Below, in pieces: positions 26,359 to 34,860 of a DNA stretch of 64,000 bases (within the stretch, counting starts at the first letter, position 1; each line of letters starts with the position of its first letter). Source of the DNA: Deltaproteobacteria bacterium HGW-Deltaproteobacteria-19 (GTDB taxonomy: Bacteria > Desulfobacterota > Syntrophia > Syntrophales > PHBD01); contig PHBD01000002.1 of NCBI GenBank assembly GCA_002841865.1, positions 62,001-126,000 on the forward strand, written 5' to 3'. Position numbers and translations under genes: made by a program. The notes beneath the pieces are model-generated. The model was not told the origin of the DNA. It was given only the letters and a program-made list of their open reading frames with translations, and made no database searches.

Positions 26359-27393
26359 CTACATCATGGCGTATCGATCCGCAAGGACGGACTTCGCTTC
26401 CTGGACGATCCGCTCCATGAGTTCGGCCACCGTCGGCTCGTCCTGGATCAGGCCCGTCACCTGCCCCATGGGCAGGAGCCCCCCTACCGTATCCCCCCGT
26501 TCCGTCGCCGCCAGAATCAGCTTGTAGGCATTGGCGAAATAGGCGAGCTGCCGGGCGCTTTTCCATCCCGAGGCCAGGACACCGAAGAACAGTTTCCAAT
26601 AAGGGAGGCGCAACTGTTTGGAAATGATCTGCGAATTGAAAAAGGCGGCAGGCAGGTTCAGCCTCTGTTTCAGCATCGCCCGGGAGATCCTGTTTTCCAT
26701 GACCCGGCATGGGATGCCGTCGAAACGGGTGGAATACAGCGTGCTGTAGATATCCTTTTCAATGGATATCTTCTTGTAGTTTGCATGCAGGGTGCTTTCC
26801 CGGGTTGTCATGAAGCGGGTCCCCATGGCAATGGCGGATGCACCGAGGGACAGGGCAGCCGCCAGCCCGCGTCCGTCGGCCAGACCACCGGCGGCAATGA
26901 CGGGAATTTTCAGCATGTCCACCAGGTGGGGGACCAGGACGAACGTCGTCGCATCCCCGCCGTGACCGGCCGCCTCGTGACCCGTGGCGATGACTCCATC
27001 GGCTCCCTGTTCCTGGGCGCGATTGGCATGATGATCGTTCACGACCGTGGAGAGCACCTTGCCCCCGTAGGCATGGACCTCGCGAATCAGCCAGTCCCCC
27101 TTCCCGAGGGCGTAGTTGATCACGGGAACCCGCTCCTCGATCAGGACGCGGGCGTTGTCCCGCGCACCGGGCAGCACCAGCGGAGCATTGGCTCCAAAAG
27201 GCCTGTCCGTCAGGCTCCGGATTTCCCGGATCGCTTCCCGTGTCTGGTCGGGATTGAAAGGCCCGGTGGCGAGGATTCCCAGGCCGCCGGCATTGGATAC
27301 GGCGGCAACCATCTTCGGAACGCTGATCCAGCTCATGCCGGACAGGATGATGGGATATTCGATCCCCAGCATCTCCGTGATTTTTGTCTTCAT
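26359..27393 (-). CDS. NMO-family FMN oxidoreductase (2-nitropropane dioxygenase/IpdC/FabK-like)
   Basis: 344 aa from ATG 27393 with AGGAGAAG upstream. TIM-barrel flavoprotein of the nitronate monooxygenase family: N-terminal GIEYPIILSGMSWIS, GVIATGHEAAGHGGD (~165-180) and phosphate-binding VIAAGGLADGRG and GASAIAMGTRF. Family members include nitronate monooxygenases, FabK enoyl reductases and IpdC, a CoA-thioester oxidoreductase of actinobacterial steroid C/D-ring degradation. With crotonases and an acyl-CoA dehydrogenase immediately upstream, a role on an unsaturated acyl-CoA is more likely than nitronate oxidation. A diverged paralogue is at 36210-37217. Exact reaction unresolved. Confidence 0.85.
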   Translation of the reverse strand: MKTKITEMLGIEYPIILSGMSWISVPKMVAAVSNAGGLGILATGPFNPDQTREAIREIRSLTDRPFGANAPLVLPGARDNARVLIEERVPVINYALGKGDWLIREVHAYGGKVLSTVVNDHHANRAQEQGADGVIATGHEAAGHGGDATTFVLVPHLVDMLKIPVIAAGGLADGRGLAAALSLGASAIAMGTRFMTTRESTLHANYKKISIEKDIYSTLYSTRFDGIPCRVMENRISRAMLKQRLNLPAAFFNSQIISKQLRLPYWKLFFGVLASGWKSARQLAYFANAYKLILAATERGDTVGGLLPMGQVTGLIQDEPTVAELMERIVQEAKSVLADRYAMM

Positions 27394-27478
27394 GTTTGGA
27401 CTTCTCCTGAATGATTTCAGCGCCCCGGCATCGCCGGGGTGCTGCCCGGAAACGGCCGGAAACGGATAGAAACGTGGT

Positions 27479-28264
27479 TTACTTTCCCTTGAAGACGGGG
27501 AACCGCTTTTCGACAAATGCGCCCGCCCCTTCCCGGAGATCTTCCGTCATGAACAAGTCCCCGACCAGACCGGCCTCAAAAACCAAGGCGTCCTCCAGGG
27601 ACATCTCCACACCCAGATTGATGGCCTTCTTGCCGGCCTCCACGGCGAGGGGGGCATTCGAAATGATCGAGCCGGCCAGCTTCTTCGCCTCGGCCAGCAC
27701 GTCCTTCGCCGGTACGACCTTCTCCAGAAGCCCCAACTGGAAAGCATCCTGGGCCGTGAAGAAATCTCCCGACAGCACCATGAGCTTGGCGCGCCCCTTC
27801 CCCAGCAGCCGCGCCAGGCGCTGCGTGCCGCCGGCACCGGGGATCAAGCCCAGCTTGACTTCCGGAACCCCGATGATGGCCGTGTCCGCGGCGATCCGGA
27901 TGTCGCAGGCCGCCGCCAGTTCGCATCCGCCGCCGAGCGCCAGGCCGTTGATCGCGGCAATGACGACCAGCCGGGAGTTCTCGATCTTCGAGAAGCAGGC
28001 CTGCATTTTTCTCGAGCTGTTGAAGGCAATGTCCTTCTGGCCAAAGACGTCCTTGAATCCCTTGATGTCCGCACCGGCGACAAACGCCCTCTCCCCGGCA
28101 CCGATGATGACGGCGACTCCGATATCCTTCCGGTCTTCCAGCTCATCGAACACCGCCTCCAGATCCGCCACCACGGGCATGCCCAGGGCGTTCATCTTCG
28201 GGTTGTCGATGGTCACGATCGCCAGACGGCCTTCCACTTCATACCGTACATACTTTCTGTCCAC
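27479..28264 (-). CDS. Enoyl-CoA hydratase (crotonase), duplicate of the 2586-3371 gene
   Basis: 261 aa starting at GTG 28264, six bases after AGGAGG. Same length as, and gap-free alignment with, the crotonase at 2586-3371; oxyanion motifs FVAGADIKGF and INGLALGGG are identical, and catalytic Glu115 (GGGCELA) and Glu135 (GVPEVKLG) are present. Expected to hydrate trans-2-enoyl-CoA. It follows an acyl-CoA dehydrogenase gene (87 bp) and precedes the NMO-family gene (85 bp) on the same strand, forming a compact oxidation unit with the dienoyl-CoA isomerase upstream. Confidence 0.92.
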   Translation of the reverse strand: MDRKYVRYEVEGRLAIVTIDNPKMNALGMPVVADLEAVFDELEDRKDIGVAVIIGAGERAFVAGADIKGFKDVFGQKDIAFNSSRKMQACFSKIENSRLVVIAAINGLALGGGCELAAACDIRIAADTAIIGVPEVKLGLIPGAGGTQRLARLLGKGRAKLMVLSGDFFTAQDAFQLGLLEKVVPAKDVLAEAKKLAGSIISNAPLAVEAGKKAINLGVEMSLEDALVFEAGLVGDLFMTEDLREGAGAFVEKRFPVFKGK

Positions 28265-28351
28265 GTTTTTCCTCCTCTTGCATATTTTCGGATCGCGTGA
28301 TCCCTGAAGTACCCTTTTCCTGCACTGCAATCAAACGCACGGCGGCGGCCG

Positions 28352-29503
28352 TCACGCACCGCCCTTCCTGACCAGTTCCTGGGCAATGATGAGCTTCTGG
28401 ATCTGGGTCGTCCCGGCGCCGAACTCGATTCCCTTCATGTCGCGGTACATCCTCTCCACGGGGAACTCGCTGATGAAGCCGTATCCTCCAAGGATCTGAA
28501 CGGCCTTGTCCACGGTTCGCATTCCCACCTGGGAGCAGAACAGCTTGGCATAGGAGGCCTCCAGGCGGACCCGTCCGCCCTGATCGGCAGTGGTGGCGGC
28601 CCAATAGGCCATGAGGCGGGCCGCATGAATCTCCGTCGCCATCTCCGCCAGCATCTCCTGAATCATCTGGAAGCTGATGATGGGCAGACCGAACTGGATC
28701 CGTTCCTGGGCGTAGCGGAAGGCGACGTCAAAGGCCCCCTGGGCGACCCCGATGGGACAGATGGAATAGACGATCCGCTCCCGGTCCAGGCCGTTCATGA
28801 GGACCCGGATGCCGCCGTTTTCCTCCCCGACGAGATTCTCCGCCGGCACTTCGCAATCCTCGAAAACAAGCTCCCCCGTGGGCGATCCCTTGACGCCCAT
28901 CTTCTTCAGCGTTTTGCCGCTCGAGAACCCTTTGAATCCCCTCTCGACGATAAAGGCCGAGATGCCCTTCGGGCCCGCATCCGGATTCGTCTTGGCATAC
29001 ACGAGAACGACGTCGCACACGGGGCCGTTGGTGATGAACATCTTCGTTCCGTTGAGGATGTAGCGGTCGCCCTTCCGGACGGCTCTCGTCTTCATGGACA
29101 GGGCGTCCGAACCGGCCTCCGGTTCGGTGATGGCGATCGCGCCGATCTTCCTGCCCTCGATCAGGCCGGGAAGGTATTTTTTCTTCTGCGCCTCGTTCCC
29201 GTTGCGGCAGATGTTCTCCGTACAGAGAATCGCATGGGAGCCGAAGGTGTTCGCCGTGGAGGCGCATCCCCGCCCGAGCTCCTCCATGGCCAGCACGCAG
29301 GACATGATGCCCTCGCCGCTGCCGCCGTGTTCCTGGGGAATGGAGATGCCGAACAGCCCGAGATCCGCCATGGCCTTGAAATTTTCCGTCGGGAAGATCC
29401 CGTCCTGATCCACATCCGGCGCCCGCGGGATGATCACTTCGTCGACAAACTTGTGGAGGGTCGCCTTGAAAATCTTCTGGTCTTCATTCAGCTGGAAATC
29501 CAT
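28352..29503 (-). CDS. Acyl-CoA dehydrogenase
   Basis: 383 aa from ATG 29503. Motifs: AIAITEPEAGSDALS (~123-136), YILNGTKMFITNG, and C-terminal ILGGYGFISEFPVERMYRD followed by IEFGAGTTQIQ. The medium-chain catalytic Glu position is Ala, while helix G has LDRERIVY, so the base is probably the isovaleryl-CoA-type Glu. This suggests short or branched acyl-CoA substrates, though prediction from this residue alone is weak. Electrons to Etf, encoded elsewhere. Located between the dienoyl-CoA isomerase and enoyl-CoA hydratase genes. Confidence 0.93.
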   Translation of the reverse strand: MDFQLNEDQKIFKATLHKFVDEVIIPRAPDVDQDGIFPTENFKAMADLGLFGISIPQEHGGSGEGIMSCVLAMEELGRGCASTANTFGSHAILCTENICRNGNEAQKKKYLPGLIEGRKIGAIAITEPEAGSDALSMKTRAVRKGDRYILNGTKMFITNGPVCDVVLVYAKTNPDAGPKGISAFIVERGFKGFSSGKTLKKMGVKGSPTGELVFEDCEVPAENLVGEENGGIRVLMNGLDRERIVYSICPIGVAQGAFDVAFRYAQERIQFGLPIISFQMIQEMLAEMATEIHAARLMAYWAATTADQGGRVRLEASYAKLFCSQVGMRTVDKAVQILGGYGFISEFPVERMYRDMKGIEFGAGTTQIQKLIIAQELVRKGGA

Positions 29504-29549
29504 ACTTTCCCATCCTTTCTTTGCGTTTGCCCGACCCGGAACCGGACGG

Positions 29550-30356
29550 CTATTTGCCTTTGTAAACCGGCGCCCGCTTTTCCATGAACGCCATGGCGGC
29601 CTCGATCATGTCCTCCGAGGGAACGACGGCGGCGTTCTTCTGGGCCGTGTATTCCAGGCCGGCATGAATTCCCTTGTCCCTGCTGTACAGGAACACGTCC
29701 TTCGTTCCCTGCACGGCCAGGGGTGAATAGGATGCAATCTGCTCGGCCAGCTTTTTCGCTCCTGCGACCAGAGCCTCCCGATCGTCGTAGATCCCGGTGA
29801 TGAAACCCATCTTCAGGGCCTCCTCGGCCCCGAAATCCCGGCCCGTCAGGGCAAGGTCGCGGAACCAGCCGTGGCCGATGATATGAGGAAGCCGCTGCAG
29901 GGTTCCCACGTCGGCAATGAACGCCACCCTCACCTCCCGGATGCTGAAGACGGCATCCCGGGAGGCGATGCGGATATCGCAGGCGGAGAGGAGGTCGACC
30001 CCGCCGCCAAGGCAGTGGCCGTGCACTGCGGCGATGACGGGCTTGCGGCAGCGCTCGACCCAGTCCATGCCCTCCTGGGCGTTGCGGATCGTGAGGCGAA
30101 GGTCCTCCCGCTGACCGGCGTTCTTCTGGCCGTAAAATGTCGCCAGCTCACTCAGATCGGTCCCCGACGTAAAACTCTTTCCCTCCGCCCGCATCACCAC
30201 GACGCGCACATCGGGATCTTCGTCGAAAGCCTTGAAATGCTTCCCCAGCTCGTCATAGAAATTCAATCCCATGGAATTGCGCTTTTCCGGGCGATCCAGG
30301 ATCAGCCAGGCAATGTGCCCCTCGCGCTCGACTCGGAAAGGATCTTTCTTCTCCAT
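29550..30356 (-). CDS. Delta(3,5)-Delta(2,4)-dienoyl-CoA isomerase (ECH1-like)
   Basis: 268 aa; ATG 30356 lies six bases after AAGGAGG, while an ATG two codons earlier overlaps that site. All three acidic residues of mammalian dienoyl-CoA isomerase are conserved: Asp121 in GGGVDLLSACD, Glu141 in REVRVAF and Asp149 in IADVGTLQRLP, and the flanking sequence closely resembles ECH1. It moves a 3,5-diene to the 2,4 position, producing the substrate of 2,4-dienoyl-CoA reductase; two such reductases are in the window (7880, 32823). First gene of the 27-30 kb unit, ~40 nt downstream of a candidate sigma-54 promoter start. Confidence 0.9.
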   Translation of the reverse strand: MEKKDPFRVEREGHIAWLILDRPEKRNSMGLNFYDELGKHFKAFDEDPDVRVVVMRAEGKSFTSGTDLSELATFYGQKNAGQREDLRLTIRNAQEGMDWVERCRKPVIAAVHGHCLGGGVDLLSACDIRIASRDAVFSIREVRVAFIADVGTLQRLPHIIGHGWFRDLALTGRDFGAEEALKMGFITGIYDDREALVAGAKKLAEQIASYSPLAVQGTKDVFLYSRDKGIHAGLEYTAQKNAAVVPSEDMIEAAMAFMEKRAPVYKGK

Positions 30357-30403
30357 AACCATCCTCCTTGAATCACGAAATGCGGAACCAAACGCAGCCA
30401 ATG

Positions 30404-30420
30404 CAGCAAAAGACATGCCC
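30404..30420 (-). promoter_or_regulatory. Candidate sigma-54 promoter for the dienoyl-CoA isomerase operon
   Basis: Minus-strand GGGCATGTCTTTTGCT (30420-30405) has GG-N10-GC spacing and a TTGCT -12 box, predicting transcription from about 30394 and a ~38-nt leader ending in AAGGAGG. It is similar to the candidate at 45600-45616. An NtrC-type activator gene lies just upstream. Confidence 0.5.
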
Positions 30421-30630
30421 GTCCCGCGGGCCTCCGGCGACCTTGCCCGCCGCGACGCAAGAAAGTCCCCGCATGAACGGGATTCGCGGGACAGGTAGAA
30501 ACGAGAGGATGGAGGTTCTTCCGAAGCGGGACGGCATCCAGGACCCGCGGCCGGATGAGGACGATCCAATTCCCGCGGGAGGAAGACGTCTCTATGCACC
30601 AAACATCTATGGTATCAAGGACATAAGGAT

Positions 30631-30667
30631 GGATGAAATCGAATCAGCCTATGGTTCGATTTCATCC
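30631..30667 (-). terminator. Perfect hairpin spanning the 3' end of the response-regulator gene
   Basis: Arms GGATGAAATCGAA (30631-30643) and TTCGATTTCATCC (30655-30667) are perfectly complementary with an 11-nt loop. On the minus strand the stem begins in the last codons (Asp-Glu-Ile-Glu) of the regulator and contains its stop codon. No T-run follows. Likely a transcript-end or processing structure separating the regulator from the isomerase operon. Confidence 0.5.
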
Positions 30668-32016
30668 GGTTGGGACTTCAGAATCCTGCGCAGCCTCTGC
30701 CTGGTGATGCCCAGGACATCCGATGCCTTTGTCCGGTTGTTCTTGTAGCGGGCCAGAATGCTTTCGGTATAGTTCTTGATCAGGAGATCCAGGGGCATAT
30801 CCTCGATATATTTGACATTTGACCCTTCCAGGCCGTTGTGTCGCCCCGAGATCTCCAGGGGAACATCCTGCACGCCGATCTCCGGATCGTCGCTCAGGAG
30901 CACGGCCCGCTCGATCACGTTCCTCAGTTCGCGGACATTTCCGGGCCAGGGATAGCGAGTAAGAGACTCCATCGCCTCCCTGCTGAACCGGCGGCCGCCT
31001 TTTCCAAGCAGCCGGCCGTACAGATCCAGGAAATGGTCGGTCAGAAGGGGGATATCCTCCCGCCGCTCACGCAGCGGAGGAATATGGAAGGCAATGACAT
31101 TCAGGCGGTAGTAGAGGTCTTCCCGGAACCGGCCTTCTTCGACACGCTTCAGCAGATCGCGGTTCGTGGCGGCGACGATCCGTACGTCCACGTTGATCTT
31201 CTTGGTCCCGCCCACCCGCTGCAGCTCCCGTTCCTCCAGGAAGCGCAGGAGCTTGATCTGGGTCGCCGGGCTGATTTCGCCGATCTCGTCGAGAAAGAGC
31301 GTCCCCTGGTCGGCCAGCTCGAAGACTCCCTTTTTCTGCTTGACCGCGCCCGTGAAGGCCCCCTTCTCATGCCCGAAGAGCTCGCTCTCCAGCACGCCTT
31401 CCGAGAGCATGGCGCAGTTCACGGCCACCAGCGGAGAATTCGCCCTCTGCCCTCCGTAATGGATGGCATTGGCGAACAGTTCCTTTCCCGTCCCGCTTTC
31501 GCCCTGGATGAGGACCGTGGAGCGGCTGCCAATCGCCACCCGCTGGCTCATGTCGATGATCGGCTTCATCGTCGGGCTGCAGGTGATGATCCTGTTGAAG
31601 CTGTAGAGTTCCTTCTTCGTCGACCGCATGTGGTCGACCTCTGCCTCGACCTTGCGTGATGCCAGGCAGCGCGCGACGATGATCTTCAGTTCGTCGATGT
31701 CGAAGGGCTTGGCGACATAATCATACGCCCCGCACTTCATGGCCTCCACAGCCCCCTTGATCCCGCTGTAGGCCGTCATCACGATGATGGGAGTCTTGGC
31801 ATCCACCTGCCTGATCTTCTGCAGAACCTGGATGCCGTCGATGTCCGGCAGCTTGACGTCCAGCAGGATCAGATCCGGGCCGTTCTCCTCGTAAGACAGG
31901 AGGGCATCCTTTCCCGTCGCTGCAATCAGGATGTCATAGCCTTCCCGGGAAAGGGCTTTCCGGAGAGATTCGGCGATCAGTTGTGTGTCATCGACAATGA
32001 GAATGGTTGACTTCAT
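30649..32016 (-). CDS. NtrC-family response regulator (sigma-54 activator)
   Basis: 455 aa from ATG 32016. Receiver domain (1-~120) with acidic pocket VDD (8-10), phospho-acceptor Asp53 in LLLDVKLPD-type sequence and MTAYSG/KPF motifs. AAA+ domain with GESGTGKE (~171), GAFTGA (~227), LFLDEIGEI and WPGNVREL. The Fis-type helix-turn-helix ends the protein (TKASDVLGITRQRLRRIL). It should be phosphorylated by a histidine kinase, possibly the orphan kinase at 45844-47502, and activate sigma-54 promoters such as those proposed near 30410 and 45608. It follows the PP2C-like gene on the same strand by ~57 bp. Confidence 0.93.
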   Translation of the reverse strand: MKSTILIVDDTQLIAESLRKALSREGYDILIAATGKDALLSYEENGPDLILLDVKLPDIDGIQVLQKIRQVDAKTPIIVMTAYSGIKGAVEAMKCGAYDYVAKPFDIDELKIIVARCLASRKVEAEVDHMRSTKKELYSFNRIITCSPTMKPIIDMSQRVAIGSRSTVLIQGESGTGKELFANAIHYGGQRANSPLVAVNCAMLSEGVLESELFGHEKGAFTGAVKQKKGVFELADQGTLFLDEIGEISPATQIKLLRFLEERELQRVGGTKKINVDVRIVAATNRDLLKRVEEGRFREDLYYRLNVIAFHIPPLRERREDIPLLTDHFLDLYGRLLGKGGRRFSREAMESLTRYPWPGNVRELRNVIERAVLLSDDPEIGVQDVPLEISGRHNGLEGSNVKYIEDMPLDLLIKNYTESILARYKNNRTKASDVLGITRQRLRRILKSQPDEIEP

Positions 32017-32073
32017 GACGACTCCTGGTCATCGATTGCCTGCCTCATCGGACAGGGACAGATTGGACCGTTT

Positions 32074-32823
32074 TCAGGGGAAAAACGACGGTGTATGGAT
32101 CTCCATCCCGGCGCTGTACAGCCGCTCCGGCTTCACGACCACGATACCGATGTCGTCAAGCCCTCGATCAATTCGGCGGGCGGATTCACATATGCTCTCC
32201 AACATGTCCATCGGGGTCCCGCATTCACGCATCAGGCCGTCAATGAACGCCACCGGCCCCTGACCGCAGCTGCGCGCCAGGGACGTCAATCCGTCGGACG
32301 TGACGAGGAAAAGATCATCCTCCCTGAACGACGCCTCTTCGGCCTGAAACAGGCCCGCCGCCCGGCCGACCATACAGTGGTTGGTCCGGCTGATCTGTAC
32401 GACCTCCGCCGTCGACGGCCGGAGCAGGAAGATCATGCTGTCCCCCGCATGCAGGACCGCATACCGGTTGTCCTGCCCGAGAACCACGGCGGAAAACGTC
32501 GTCCCGTCATGATAGGATGTCTCGCGGACCAGGAGGTTGGTGGCGGAAACCAGGTCTTCGAAGCCGCCATCCATGAACGACCAGGCTTTCCCCGGCTCCA
32601 TCAGATCGGTCATCCCCACCAGAAATCGCCTTAAAAATCCGGAGGATGCCTCGGGATTCCGTTCCGGGCCGTCGGCGACGGCCACGATGCGCCGCTGCCC
32701 GTCAATCAGGACCGCATCCCCGATCCCTTCCCAGTCGGCCTTCCCCGTTCCGGGAATCAGCAGAACCGACAACATGCCGGGGACATCGTATCGGACCAAT
32801 CCATTCCCGTTGGATTTCGCCAT
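32074..32823 (-). CDS. PP2C-like protein phosphatase
   Basis: 249 aa from ATG 32823, which overlaps the stop codon of the upstream dienoyl-CoA reductase as TAATG, indicating translational coupling. Divergent PP2C signatures: GDAVLIDGQRRIVAVADGPE (~35-54), HAGDSMIFLLR, FLVTSDGL and DDIGIVVV near the C-terminus, whose aspartates would bind metal. PP2C enzymes remove phosphate from Ser/Thr and can control bacterial signalling, including partner-switching systems, but no anti-sigma kinase is nearby. Its place between a catabolic gene and an NtrC regulator suggests a role in regulating the cluster. Family fairly clear; substrate unknown. Confidence 0.75.
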   Translation of the reverse strand: MAKSNGNGLVRYDVPGMLSVLLIPGTGKADWEGIGDAVLIDGQRRIVAVADGPERNPEASSGFLRRFLVGMTDLMEPGKAWSFMDGGFEDLVSATNLLVRETSYHDGTTFSAVVLGQDNRYAVLHAGDSMIFLLRPSTAEVVQISRTNHCMVGRAAGLFQAEEASFREDDLFLVTSDGLTSLARSCGQGPVAFIDGLMRECGTPMDMLESICESARRIDRGLDDIGIVVVKPERLYSAGMEIHTPSFFP

Positions 32824-34835
32824 TATATGCCCAGAGCCTCTTCGTAGCCTTCGGCAATGGCATCGCTGAATTTCCTGGGTGTTTTCGCGTCGCCGATGAC
32901 AAGAACCTCAACGCCCAAGGGACGGAGATCCTCCACCAGGTCGTTCACGGACCTGGAGCCCACGGCCATGACCACCGTATCCGCCTCGATGCGTTCTCTC
33001 CCCGCATCCGTCTCGACGACGACCGCATCATCACCGATCTCTACCAGCCGCGTCCCGGTGCGAAGCTGCACTTCATGCTTTTTCAGGCTCTGCATAAGCA
33101 CCCAGCGGGTCGAGGGCCCTACATTGGCCCCGATGCGGTCCACCATGTCGATGACCGTGATCCGGCGACCGTTGCAGATGCCGAGGGTCTTCAGTTTCTC
33201 CGATTTTTCCGCACCGTGGCAGGAGAGGAACATGAACGTCTCCGGGTCCGGAAGTCCATCCGTCGCGATCCATTCCGCCGTCTCGCAACCGACCGCGTTG
33301 CCGCCGACGATGACGACCTTCTTCCCGATGTGGGCGACATCCCCCCGCAATATATCCCATGCGTCCACCACGTGGGGCTTGTCGCTGCCGGGAACGCGGA
33401 TGGCGATCGGCTGCGCTCCGGTTGCGACCACCACGACATCGGGTCGCCCCCGCTTTACATCGTCGACCGTCAGGGGCCGGCCGCAGCGGATCTCCACGTT
33501 TCTCTTCAACAGCCTTCCGACCATGCCGTCACGGATATGGAGGAGTTCCCCCTTTGCCGGCGGACCGGCAGCGACGGGGATCTGCCCGCCCAGATTCTTC
33601 TCTTTTTCGAAAAGGGTCACTGCATGGCCGAGCTCGGACGCGGTCAAGGCAAATTGCATTCCCGCCGGGCCGCCTCCGGCGACAAACACTTTCCTGCACT
33701 GCGAAGAATCTGCCGCCGGTACCGCCGCACCCTCGCGCCCGACCGTCGGATTCACGGCGCAGAAAATCCCCCTTCCCAGGAAAATGCTGTCGAAGCACCC
33801 CTGGTTGCAGGAGACGCAGCGGATGATCTCGTCGATCCGGCCCTCCCGGACCTTCCGGGGCAGATCCGGTTCGGCGATCAGGGGCCTGCCCCAGCAGATC
33901 ATGTCAGCGGCGCCCGACCTCAACACCCTCTCCGCGACATCGGGATCCCCCAGGCGGTTCGAGGCAAACACGGGAATGGAGACCTTGTCCCGGATGCCCC
34001 GGGCCAGGTAGGCATAGGCGCCGGGGGGCACGGCCTGCGTCAGCTGGGGCACGAGCGTTTCATGCCAGCCGCCCGTCACGTTGATCGCGTCGACGCCTGC
34101 CTTCTCGGCCTCCGCGCAGAAGAGGGCCGACTCGTCATTCGTATTGCTGCCCTCCATGAAGTCGTTTCCCGCCACCCGGATGCCCAGGGCGACGTCGGGA
34201 CCGATTGCGGCCCTCACCCTGCGGATCGTCTCCAGCCCGAAGCGCATCCGGTTTTCCCAGGATCCGCCGTAGCCGTCGGTGCGGAGATTCGTCAGCGGGG
34301 ACAGGAACTGGCTGATCAGGTACCCCGTGCAGGCGATGATCTCGATGAAATCGAACCCCGCGGCGACGGCCCGCTCGGCCGCCCGGACAAAGGAAACCTG
34401 GACGCGGTCGATGTCCTCTTCCGTCATGGCCTTCGGAACGTCTCCGGTGAGCCGGCTCCGCACGGCGGAAGGCGCCAGGGCCGGCTCCCCCGTAAAAAGC
34501 CGGGCCGGGGCGTTTCTTCCCATGTGGAAGAGCTGAACGCCGAGCTTCGCCTTCGTATCCCTGTGCAGCTCGGTGTTGAGCGCCTGAATGGTCTGCATGT
34601 TGGAGTCATCGAACAGGCCGGGCATGACGGGGGCTCCGCCGACAAGATCGATCGCCAGGGGTCCGACGATCATCAGTCCCACGCCCCCGTGGGCCCGCCT
34701 CCGGTAAAAAGCCGAATACCGGTCGTTGAACGTGTAATCGTCCGTGAAATGAAGGCCCATGGCAGGCATCACCGTGCGATTCCCGACGGCCAGCCGATTG
34801 ATCCGGATGGGCTCGAACAGCCGAATGTGTTTCAT
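32823..34835 (-). CDS. 2,4-dienoyl-CoA reductase-type flavoprotein
   Basis: 670 aa; ATG 34835 with AGGAG upstream is chosen over an earlier in-frame ATG. Old Yellow Enzyme barrel with active-site Tyr in ACTGYLISQF and His in GGWHETLVPQL, [4Fe-4S] cysteines CVSCNQGCF plus CAVNP (~330-355), and a C-terminal FAD/NAD(P) module with GGGPAGM and GGNAVGCE. Diverged paralogue of the 7880-9874 protein with the same domain order. Reduces 2,4-dienoyl-CoA or a related enone. The stop overlaps the PP2C-like start (TAATG). A hotdog thioesterase gene precedes it by 25 bp. Confidence 0.92.
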   Translation of the reverse strand: MKHIRLFEPIRINRLAVGNRTVMPAMGLHFTDDYTFNDRYSAFYRRRAHGGVGLMIVGPLAIDLVGGAPVMPGLFDDSNMQTIQALNTELHRDTKAKLGVQLFHMGRNAPARLFTGEPALAPSAVRSRLTGDVPKAMTEEDIDRVQVSFVRAAERAVAAGFDFIEIIACTGYLISQFLSPLTNLRTDGYGGSWENRMRFGLETIRRVRAAIGPDVALGIRVAGNDFMEGSNTNDESALFCAEAEKAGVDAINVTGGWHETLVPQLTQAVPPGAYAYLARGIRDKVSIPVFASNRLGDPDVAERVLRSGAADMICWGRPLIAEPDLPRKVREGRIDEIIRCVSCNQGCFDSIFLGRGIFCAVNPTVGREGAAVPAADSSQCRKVFVAGGGPAGMQFALTASELGHAVTLFEKEKNLGGQIPVAAGPPAKGELLHIRDGMVGRLLKRNVEIRCGRPLTVDDVKRGRPDVVVVATGAQPIAIRVPGSDKPHVVDAWDILRGDVAHIGKKVVIVGGNAVGCETAEWIATDGLPDPETFMFLSCHGAEKSEKLKTLGICNGRRITVIDMVDRIGANVGPSTRWVLMQSLKKHEVQLRTGTRLVEIGDDAVVVETDAGRERIEADTVVMAVGSRSVNDLVEDLRPLGVEVLVIGDAKTPRKFSDAIAEGYEEALGI

Positions 34836-34860
34836 GATAACGGTCACTCCTGTTGCAGAA

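Noticed and set aside
26073-26527. Plus-strand open frames covering the 475-bp gap
   Set aside because: They run into the antisense of a conserved flavoprotein gene and show no protein-like features.
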